Shown: piece after piece, positions 46,501-58,500 of the stretch
Position numbering within the stretch: the first letter of the stretch is position 1
Layout of the letters: each line of letters begins with the position of its first letter
NCBI RefSeq assembly: GCF_037042905.1
Contig: NC_087249.1
Location: forward strand, 51,924,901-51,988,900
DNA: 64,000 bases
Direction: 5' to 3'
Origin: Lytechinus pictus
Taxonomy: Eukaryota > Echinodermata > Echinoidea > Temnopleuroida > Toxopneustidae
Made by a program: the position numbers and the translations under genes
Notes under the pieces: model-generated
Databases searched by the model: none
The model's input: the letters and a program-made list of their open reading frames with translations, nothing else
What the model was told of the DNA's origin: nothing

Positions 46501-49500
46501 GGCCCCCCCGGGACTTTGAAGAAGATGCCTTGAAAAATAGAATTTGTTTACACTTTAAATAAGATTCCTAAGAAAATAAGATTGGCTTACACTTTGAATA
46601 CCTTGACCATAGAAAATAGATTTGGCTTACACTTTAAATAAGCTGCTTAAGAAAATAGAATTGGTTTTACACTTTAAATAAGGTGCCTAAGAAAATAAAA
46701 TAGCGTACACTTTAAATAGGATGCCTAAGGCTGAGAAAATAGATTTGGTTTACACTTTAAATGAGATACCTAAGAAAATAGGATTGGCTTACACTTTAAA
46801 TAAGCTGCTTAAGAAAATAGAATTGGTTTTACATTTTAAATAAGGTGTCTAAGAAAATGAAATGGCGTACACTTTAAATAGGATGCCTAAAGCTGAGAAA
46901 ATAGATTTGGTTTACACTTTAAATAAGGTGCCTAAGAAAAAATAAGATTGGCTTACACTTTTAATAAGAGGCCTAAGAAAATAAAATCGACTTTTGCTTT
47001 AAATAAGATGCCTAAACATGGAACTGGCTTATGCTTTAGATAAAGTGCCTGAGTAAATAGGATTGGTTTACACTTTGAATATCTGTACCGTAGAAAATAG
47101 AATGGCTTACACTTTGAATAAGGTGCCTTAGAATATAGAATTGGTTTACATTTTAAATAAGGTGCCTGATAAAATGGAATTGGCTTACTCTTTAAAAAAG
47201 ATTCCTAAGAAAATTGATTGGTTTACACTTTAAATAATACCCCCGGGATGATGCCTAAGAAAATAAGATTGGCTTATAAACTTTGAATATCTTGACCATA
47301 GAAAATAGAATGGTATACATTTTAAATAAAGTGCCTGAGAACATAGAATTGGCTTACACTTTAAATAAGGCGCCCAAGAAATTGGAATTGGTTTACACTT
47401 TAAATAAGATACCTAAGAAAAGAAAGATTTGCTTACAGTTTACATAAGGTGTCTAAGAAAAAAAATAGCTCACACTTTGAATAAGGTGCCTAAGAAAATA
47501 GAATTGGCTTACACTTTAAATAAGATGCCTATGAACATAGAATTGATTTACACTTTCAATAAGATACCTAAGAAAATAGGATTGGCTTACAATTTAAATA
47601 AGCTGCTTAAGAAAACATAATGGCTTACACTTCGAATAAGGTGCCTAAGAAAATAAAATTGGTTTACGCTTTAAATAAGGTGCCTAAGGAAAACATAAGA
47701 TCGGCGTACACTTTTAATAAAATGCCTGAGAAATTAGAATCGACTTTCACTTTAAAGAAAACTAGAATTGGCTATGCTTTGCTATGCTTTAGGTTTACAA
47801 TTTTATTAGGTATAAAGTGATAATTCTCTTACGCATTAAACACAGTGCCTAAGAAAATATAATTGGCTACACTTTAATAAGGTGCCTACAGGAATAGAAT
47901 TGGCTCACACTTTAAATAAGTTGCGTAATAAAATAAAATTTTTGTATAATAGTTAGATTTAACTTGATTACAAGATGAAGTCGTCAATATCTGCTGGAAA
48001 ATTTTGATTGTGCAGTCTGCCAGAGAGCTGAATCCATACTGGAAGGATGGTGGTACAGGCCTGCCAGAGGAACGGGACACCTCTCACCACCAAATACCTC
48101 AGCCAGCCAGGAAGGTAGGACATGGGGTTGACGGAGGTGTCAGCTGGCTTAAGAAGTCTTACCAGAGGGCAGTCGAGCAGGCCAGGGAGAGTGGTAGACC
48201 AGTAGATGATGTGGTGGCTGAACGGTGGGGGGTAAGTTTTTTAATTTAATATATGTTTCTCAATACATGCACCACTATTTGTTGATTATCATGAGAGGCT
48301 CTTGGGTCAACGACCTTTTTCCTAAGACATTCGTGATAGCACATGCCATAAATGAGAATTGAAAAAAAAAGAAAAGAATAATTAGTGTATATCGTAGTAT
48401 GTATACAGTATAAGGAATATGTAACTTAGTGATGATTCTCAAATGCAGGGAAGAATAAGGATAATCAGTAGAACTATGAATGAAATCACAGGAAAATTGT
48501 AGTGTGTAAATGAGGTTTGTAATCACTTTGAGGGAAAAACGCTGTGAAAAAAACTGTTAAACGCTGGGTTTTCAAAGGCAATGTACATTTCCTGACATAC
48601 TGGTTTTTATCAAATATGTGATGGTTAAACCATTTGAGATTCTAATAAGACAAAATAAAGATCCTCTCTTATCTATCACGCTGCTGTGACAAATATAGAA
48701 AATGAAATGCTGATGAAATTGGATAAATGAAATGATAACAATTACATATGTTGAGTTGAATAGCAATGTTGCCAATGTATTCAATTTGTTATTTTGACAG
48801 TCTGTTGCAGAATATGAGAGACTGCTTGATGAGGCAGTAGAAGCAAGTGATGGACATTCTAGAGGACCACCACCAGGATGGAGAAAGAGAAAGGATGATG
48901 ATGGGGATGGCAGACGAAGAGAGGGAGGAAGGAGAGATGATGAGAGGGATCGAAGGAAAGATGACAGAGGAGGGAGGGATAGAGAGGATAGATATGAATC
49001 TAGGGATAAATTCCAGAGGTATGACTCTGATTCCAGGCGAGACTTGTCCAGTAGGGGCTTCAAGAAGCCTGGAGATGACGGTGACAGTTTGCGATCAAAA
49101 TTCCAAAGGCCCCGGGATGAAGGTGTTAGGAGAGACGATAGGCATAGATCACGCTCATCGTATGATGAAGGGTCATCGTCAAGGGAACGTAGTAGGAATG
49201 ATGATCTACCAAGTTGGAGAAAGACTGGGTTTAAGAAACCAGGAGAGAATGAGGATGATTCTTCAACTCATTCAAGATCCTCCTCCTCCAGAATGAAACC
49301 TCCACCAGCATCAAGTTCCTCCAGCAGGGGTTGGAGGAAGCAGGGATTCAAGAGACCTGATGATGAAAGGGAAGGTGCTAGATCAAGCCCCTCATCATCC
49401 GGAGGATGGCGGAAGTCTAGCACCTACGGACCTGAGAAGGATGATAGGCACTTATCCAAAGACCACTCCTCCTCATCTGCTCCACCACCGCTACCTTCGT

Positions 49501-52500
49501 TATCATCTGCATCTTCCAAGAGGTCTCGGAGAAGAAGTGATAGTGATGAAGAGCACAGTGATGATGCAGGTTCATCAGGATCATCATCTCCTGATTCTAG
49601 GGAAGGAGATGCTGGAGGAGGGAACAAGGAGAAAGAGAGGAGTCCGAGTCCAGTCAAGATTTTATCAGATACTGAGATGAACCAGCTTGGTGCAAAGCTA
49701 GTAAAAGCAGAGATCATGGGCAATGAGGTATGATGGAAGATGATGGTGATGATGATGCTAATGGTGATGATGATGTTGATGACGATGATGATGGTGATGA
49801 CGATGATGATGATGGTTGGTATGATTATGATGCTGATGAGAAGGGTCATCATAGCAATGCTGATGGCAAAAGCATTGATAATGACGATACCTTCATCTAA
49901 TAATCATTTACACAAATTACATCTTATTTTGTCATCACTAATACTCTAATATTCCATTATCACCTGGTACTGGAAAACCAAGACAAAAGTGAAAATAAAA
50001 TGTTCTTCAAGGTATAACTGTAGGCTAGATTTGCACATAAATTAGATTCTCACCTTATCTGTAAACATATATTAAGTTTTCATTATGTGTGTGGAAAATC
50101 TTGCATTATGGATAAGAAATTCAAACCAGTTTGAGGGAATCAGCGTAAGCAAAAGAGAATTCAAAATACTTCAATATGCCGATGATACGGCTTTATTCAT
50201 TTCTGGCTCAAATAAGTCTTTTCAAAAAGTGTTGGAGATGATTTCTTTTTTCACTGAATTTACTGGATTTAAACTCAATTCACAAAAGATGCAAATTATT
50301 TTTTTGGGTAACCTGAAAAAGACCAGTTTAAACATTGAATTAGAAGTAAACTTGATAAAGGATACTTATTTCCGCTATCTTGGTACAGATTTTCATGTGA
50401 ATATTAACAAGATTCCAGATTTCAATTACGATAGGATTTTTGATAAATTGAAAAGACAGATGATTTCATGGTTGAAGAGAAATATTACACCTTTGGGTAG
50501 AATTACAGTGGCTAAATCCCTTTTATTGCCTCAATTCAATCACCTTTTTCTTTCAATCCCCAGTCCATCGGCTCAACTAATGAAAAATATTAAAGTTAAT
50601 TTTTTTCAATTTGTATGGAATGGAAAACCAGACAAAATTAGTAGGGAACAAATCCTTGGTTCATACGAAGAAGGGGGATTGAAAATGATAGATATAGATT
50701 GTTTTAACAAAGCATTAAAATTATTATTATTATTATTATTTGTTTGGCGTCACCTGTGCCTGGCTGAATAAAATTGACATGGTTGAGAAGAATTCTATTG
50801 AGAAAATGTGACGACGTAGAAAGTCTATTAGGATTTTCTTCAGGACAGCCTTTCCATCTGTTTTATGGAGATCAATATTTTTATAACATATCGGAAAAGA
50901 TTAGTAATCCATTTTGGAAAGAGTTTTTTGCCATGCTATTTTCGATGTTTAAAAAATCTGAAAATATCAATTGGTTAGCGCAACCTTTATGGAAAAATAG
51001 TAAAATACAAATAGATGGAAAGTCTGTTTATTTTAAATACTGGCAAGAAAAGGGTATAAGATTTATTAATGATTTAATAGATCGAGAAGGAGATATATCT
51101 GTAACTGAATGTAAATCTAAGTTTGGTTTAAAAGTCAATGTTTTGGAATATTTTTCAATTTCTCAGGCTCTAAGATGTGTGTTTAATCGAAAATTTCAAA
51201 ACCTAGACCATAGAATATGTGAACCATTTGTTATGCCTTATATTTCTCCTATAATGAGTGATAAAAAGGGGTGTAAAAGTATATACAAACTTTTGATAGG
51301 AAATAAAGATTCAGCCAAAACTATTGCAGCAAAATGGGGAAAAAATTCAAATATTATTTTGGATCACACTAAAATACCGGAATTTAATAGGATGATTTTC
51401 AGATTTACAACTGACATTCGGATAAAATATTTCCAATACAAAGTTTTCAATAGAATTGTGTTTTTAAATGATATTTTATTCAAACTAAAGATCACCAATA
51501 CTGAGTGCTGTACATTTTGTTATACTGTAAAGTAAACAATTGAACACTTCTTTTACTTCTGTAATTTTAGTAGAAATATTTGGAGTAAAATAGAAACGTG
51601 GATATCATCTCCTATGTTTATTCTTAAATTTGCTCCACAGAATATTTTGTTTGGATATAAAGAAAAACGAAATGATGCCCTGAATTGTATTATCATTTTA
51701 GTAAAACAACAATTATATTTCTCGAGGTTGAACAAGACTGTACCTGATTTTAAGAAGATTAAGAAGGTATTACAAACTTATTATTTAGATGAATGTTACA
51801 TTTATGATTTGAATGGAAAAAGGAAAGATTTTAATTTGAAATGGAGTATGTTGAAACATTTGTTTGAATAATGTATATGATTTGACTTCTGTAAACGTGT
51901 TCATTTTTTGTAAATAAACTTGCCCATTGGGGCAAAAGTATGAAAAAAAAAATTTATATAAGTTATTTTTATTCCAGTTACTAAATTTCATTATGATGTG
52001 CTTTTGCATGGAACTTCCTTTCTTAATGTATTTTGTAAAAAATGACTGTATAAAAATCTGCAATTGCTGTTCTAAAAAATAATAAAATTATTCCTCTCGA
52101 CAGGCCCTCGCTCAGAAACTGAAAGCAGAAATTGAGAGTGCTCGTCAGGCCAGGGTTGCCCATAAGACAAAGCAATTGGAGAGTAAGGAAAAAGAGAAAG
52201 CTCCTTCAAAGAAGACTGGTAAGAGGTCACATGAAGAAAGAGAAGAAGTCATCTTGACCAGAACTGACCATAGTGGACAGAGCTGGCCGCTGGCCGAGCA
52301 AACAGCTCCCCCTACAGGTGGAAAGAAGATGAAGAAAAAGAATGTGAGTTTGTATCAAATTTCAAGATATAGCCCAGACATAAAAGTGTTTCAATATTAT
52401 GAGTTGTTGATTGTTTGATTGTCAAATTTTAGTTGATCAGATAACAAGGATGATGGTCTTTTTATGAGCATGGTATTGCAGCGAATTTGCATTCTAGTAT

Positions 52501-55500
52501 TCGTTCTTCTTTATGTACTATATTAAGTTATTTGTATGGCATTTTGTAAAGTATAATGCAAAGACATTTTTTATTCTTATTTTGTTTAAGTATCTTTTCT
52601 GAAACATGAATACAGACATGTCATTTTGCAAGATGATTTTTTTTGTGTTATTGATGGATAATGATGTAAAAATTGCTTTTGAAATTATGTATAGAGACAT
52701 TGTTATCTCACAAAGATTTTGAATTTTTGATCATCCAGGTAAGTACATAACTATTGTCAACTGGTTTTTAAAATTCAGGTACAATGGTTTCATGTCTGAT
52801 CCTTAGCCCGTAATTATGGAATTATTGAGATATAATTTTACAGAGGGGATTTTACAGAGGGGAGAGACAACGTACTGTTATGTTATAAGTACCTTGTTGG
52901 AGCAGCATGATTATGAATGCTTGTTTGCTAGCCTTTCAATTTTTATCTTTTGCATAGATTGTAACCCACGACAAGGGAGGGGAGAGGGAGAGATACTTTG
53001 CAGATGATGATGATGTTGACCTGGAGACAATGGTGAGAAGAGAAAAGATGGGATCTTCTGATGATCATAATAGACTTCTCAACAAAGTAGCCAGCAAGGT
53101 AATCGACCTAGAATATTTCTTCCTATGATATCTGGGCCCCCGTCTTACAAAGAGTTGCGCTTGATCCAATCAAACGCAACTATGGACGGCCAGCAACGTC
53201 AACATATAAAATGCTTTTTTGTTCAAAAATTTTTCTAGATATGAATGTGTATCCATAAATTCATTGATTTCTTGACAATTTGGTGCGTTCTCCTTTGTTT
53301 ACAAAGGACATTTTACAAATTTCCTGTAGTAGAAGTTATGACACTGATGGATTTCCATAGAGTTACGATTGATTGGATCAATCGTAACTCTTTGTAAGAT
53401 GGGGCCCTGGTCTGAACCGCATGGCATATACTATTTTAGTAAATTAAAATCCAGTGGTAGTTACCATGGCAACAGTGCTCAACAGCAAATAAAAATTAAG
53501 GATTTCATAGAAGATACAATTGAGTGAAATAAGTTAACATAGCAGTATGCACTGTTCAGTTGTCATTGATTTTCTATATCATATGTGCCTTTCCTTGGAT
53601 TTGTGATCATTTATTTCCCATTTTTTTTACAGTTTTACAGACTGAAGCCCAAGAATGTATTTGAAAAATTATCCCCATATTGTAAATTTTAGAATTACCG
53701 GTACCTTTTAAAAGTGTTAACTATTGATTCATTTGCACTGTATAGTAAAATAAAATTTGTCAAGCATTGGTCGGGAATCAGCTTAGCATGTGTATTCCAA
53801 ATAAGAGGCGTTTTTTTACAAAGTGCTAAGATTGACTGAAAGTCACGCTTGAGTGCATATGATATTTGATGAGTTATCTCAAAGATCAGTATGCATCAGT
53901 GGATGTCAAATGAGTGTGATATGACCAAAGTGGTGATGCGATATAAACCACACACAACTGCAAAATTTAGTCAGATTTAAACTTTTGTGAAACCACCCCC
54001 CATCTCTTTTAAAAACGTAACCAGCCCTTATGAAGATTACATGTGATAAAAGCGTTGACATCCGCAAACAACCATAACCATTGCTTTTATCAAACAGAAA
54101 CTAGCGTTGCTTGATTCGGAGTTCAACACCCTGGATGAGATGTTTGTTTCATCAGCAGCAAAGGCCGAGTCCAAGTCAAAGGTGGAGGAACGTGAAAGGT
54201 CAAAGGCCATCGCTGACCATCAGCATACCATGTCCAGGCTGTCCAAGTGTCCTTTCTGTCTTGAAAGTGAAGAGATGAAGAAGCATTTGATTGTAGCACT
54301 CGGGTTAAAGGTAATTTATCAAAGGGTGTATTCAATCTCCCACATTCACGGTCATAGAAGCAGCTTTCAGGTCTCAATTCGGAGGGAAATTCAAAGGCTG
54401 TAAAAAGTGCGTTTTGAACTCGATCAGCTTAGATTTTATAATCTTCAGCATTCGCAAATGCAAAAAAATGTGATACTGAACTCAAATGAGTTCAGAAACT
54501 TCTTTAAACATGCTCTTGCAGTGGAAGCTGCGCTGATATTAGTTTTTGAAAGTGGGGCAAAAAGATGATTGACATGTAATAAGCTACAGTTTTTTTACCC
54601 TAACCGGTGCACTGCTAATCGTGTTTTTATATTGTATTTTGAATCATGATTCATGTTGCTATTTGAAATTGAAAATCGACATTGAACACAAAATTTCCTG
54701 TAAATGAGCAATATATGTCATTTTAAATGTATAGTGATCTGGTCAATGCTGTGTGTGGTCTCTTAGCTAGTCTTTATATATACCTTTTGAGATAACTATT
54801 GATAATACAGATAATAAACTAGCTTATAATTTTATTTGTATAGATATAGAAACTAAAGTGTTATGATAGGAAGGTACTTGTTGAGCTACTTGGAAACATA
54901 ATTACTGCGTATTTATCATGGTGATGCAATAGTTCTACTTATTGGTGAATGGGCTACCCTGTCAAAATATCAGAAATAAATAAATAAATAAATAGTTGGA
55001 ATGCAGGTGAAGATAATCAAAATATTGTTCTTTTCAGGTGTATCTGTGTGTGCCACAGACAAGGTGTATTTCCGAAGGACAGTGCTATATTGTTCCAATG
55101 CAACATACGGTAGCTAGTACAGCATTAGATGAAGATGTGTGGGCTGAAATACAGGTAAGTTTCACTCTTATCTGACAAATTCGCATACAAAGAGATTTTT
55201 TAAAAATCTGTAAATGTGCATTGAATTATATCCATGTCAGACATTATTTGGTATTCCACTCACGTTATCTGGCGATTTTCTAGAAAAATAATTTAAATTT
55301 ATCAACCTTCACAGTCTATGCCACACTGGTAATTTTTGTTGGCAGTTCCCCGCATGTAGTTTTTGTATGGATCCTGCACATATTTGCATGAAAGGAAATC
55401 CCATTGGTTCCACACACGTATCAGTGGCTCTTTGTTCAATACTCACGCACAAGAATATATTTTCCATATTGTAGAAGTTACTGAATCAGTTTTTAGCAAA

Positions 55501-58500
55501 GGAATGTTACATACGTTTGAAATATAGTATCTAATATCAGTATGTAATCTTTTTTCGGGCAATATCATCCTTGAAATGCTCAAAAGAGCTGTGGAAAACA
55601 ATAAAGGAGCTTCCAAAATCCCCTCTTAACTGCAATGTTTAAGTCTACCCAATGTTGCAGATTTAGGCAATTGGTTGTGAAGTAGCACCAAAAAAAAATA
55701 AATTTTTGCTTGCAACTCTCTCTCGCAACAATAACGTCAACAGTATGGTGGCCAAACTCATTGGTCTACTTTCGATTGTTCTCATTTTTCATTCCGGCCA
55801 GTAATTGAAGGTTAAGCCCTCCTGAACAACAGTTGATTTGAATCAATTAAAAAAAAAATGTATCCCTGAAGATTTCATCAAAAATTGAAATAACATAACA
55901 AAGTTTGTAAACAGACTTTCAGGATTACTCCTATGTGTTTAAGATCGCAGGCTCGATCTGTGATGAAAATCATAAGTCAGAAAAAATTGGAACCAGTGGG
56001 ATTCGAACCTGCCATCTACTGCTTTCCGGGCAGTTATGGTAGCGGTTGATCATGGGGCTGGTTTACATTATTGATTTCATTGACTATTGTGTATGATCAA
56101 TCATAATAATTAGCCCCAAGATCAACACTTCTTGAAAGGACTTATTGGAAGTTTTATCCGACAAGTCCTGTTTTATCCGACAGTTATCATGTTTACAGTG
56201 CTTCTCAGCCAATCAAACTCAAGGAAAGTTGTCAGCTCTGACAACTTGTCGGACAAAGTTGTTGATGAAACGCTCCCCAGGTCTTTGAAAAATATTCTGT
56301 GACTTTGACAAATATTAGACTTACATGTATAGAATGTCGATTTATGCAAGTTTACTTGTAATTTCTTCCTTCTCAGGTGTTCCGGAAGGGTTTAACAAGG
56401 ATGTTTGAGGACCATGAGATGGATGTGGCGTTTCTTGAGACCTGTATGAATCCTATGAAGCAGAGGCATATGTGTATTGAATGTCTTCCCATCCCTAGAG
56501 AGCTCGGAGAAATGGCACCCATCTACTTCAAGGTAAGCATGATTGTACAATTTATTTTTTACGAGTGATTGTAAGCATTGTTGTCAATGTAATCAACAGT
56601 AAAAATTTGTTCCATCATCAATAGCTTTGATTTGTTTTACTAACCCCTTGGGAGCATTTCATGAAAGGTATTGTTTGACATTTTATCCGGCAGTTACCGT
56701 AGTAACAGTGCTCAACCACCAGAAATCAAGGAAACATGTCATATCCATACCAATGATTATACACTTGTTTGTTTTATTTACTTTTGCATTCATAAATGAC
56801 ACAAAGTTTCTCAAAATAGTTTTGCAAAATATATACATCTCGATAATAGATGATGAGAGTCAAACAAATATAAATAAATTTCAAAGATGCAGTACTAAGT
56901 GGTCAAATAAAAATATATACAGATTGGTATCTGTTCATTCAACATAGTCTAATGGTGAAAAAACCCATTATTATTAAAATTAAAGGTCAAGTCCACCCCA
57001 GGAGAATGCCGACTGGAATAAATAGAGAAAAATCAAACTAGCATAGTGCTGAAAATTTCATCAAAATCGAATGTAAAATAAGAAAGTTATGACATTTTAA
57101 AGTTTCGCTTATTTTTCACAAAACAGTGACATGCACAACTAGGTGACTCAGTCGATGATGTCCATCACTCACTATTTCTTTTTTTTTTTAAATTATACAA
57201 TATTTCATTTTTTATAGATTTGACAATAAGGACCAACTTGACTGAACTATATAGTATTAAACAATGCTAATGCCAAATGTTCAGGGAGGAATTAATCGTT
57301 GTATCACTTGACAATGAGGAGAAAATTAGAATATTTCATATTTCATATAATAGAATACAAAAGAAATAGTGAGTGGATGACGTCATAGCCTCCTCATTTG
57401 CATACCAACCAGGATGTGCGTATAACTGTTTTGTGAAATTAAGCGAAACTTTGAAATGTCATAACTTTCTTATTTTACATCCGATTTTGATGAAATTTTC
57501 AGTGTTATGCTTGTTGGATTTTCTCTTTTTATTCAAATCAACTTTTGTTTGGGTGGACTTGTCCTTTAAATATGCTCGAAAGCATGACAGACCCACAACA
57601 AAGGTAAATTTGGATATGATTAACAGACTATATTAAGCAGAAAGGAGGTACATGTACGTAAGGAAATCATTGTGAAGAAAAGGGATGATAGGGATGGCAA
57701 TGGAGGTAACGATATTGATGATGACGATGATGATGATAATGAGGATGATGAGGATGGTTATGTTGATGATGATGATGGAGGTGATGATGATGATGATTAT
57801 TATTATAACAAAGATGATGATGATGATGATGGGGAGGAGGAGGAGGATGATGATGGTATTGATGATGATGGTAGTTATGATTCTGATTGTGATGATATTG
57901 ATGATGATGATGATAATGATGTTGATGAAGTAGAATGGTATGGGATTTTTTTTTAGTAAAGATAAATTATTTCATAATCCAAAACAATTGATTTTCATGA
58001 GTGATAGTGTACACTGTAGTCAATGCAATCAATTTTGAAAAGTTGTTATCAATTGCTAAGCTTCGTGTGACTAACCCCTGGTCATTAGTTTGAATTATGA
58101 ACCAAGAAATCTAAAAGTGATCGGGAAAGGTTGATGGCTAGTAAATTATTGATAGAAATGTATGAGACTGGACACAAATTGTTCAGTGTTATGTATTTTC
58201 CAGCAGCAGTATGCGATATTTATGTACTGATATATATCAATGATTGTTTACAGAAAGCTATACAGGAATCCGAGTCAGAATGGACACAGAACAAGAAGCT
58301 GATCGACACCAGAAAGAAAGACATCCGTAGATCTGTTCCTAGGGGATTTCCCTTCTTCAGTGTTGATTTTGGGCTCGATGGCGGATTTGCCCATGTCATT
58401 GAAGATGAACTAGTCTTCCCTCATTACTTTGGAAAGGTAAGAGCCTAAAGATCCTGATCTTCTGTAAAATGTATAAGTATCGCTCTTGGGCAGGTAGACA

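Noticed and set aside
47429-47820. Repeat-protein-like frame with 13-residue units
   Set aside because: The 39-bp minisatellite is a multiple of three and leaves frames open; it lies in an intron.
57672-57956. Asp/Glu-rich 94-codon frame
   Set aside because: GAT microsatellite in a CWF19L2 intron.
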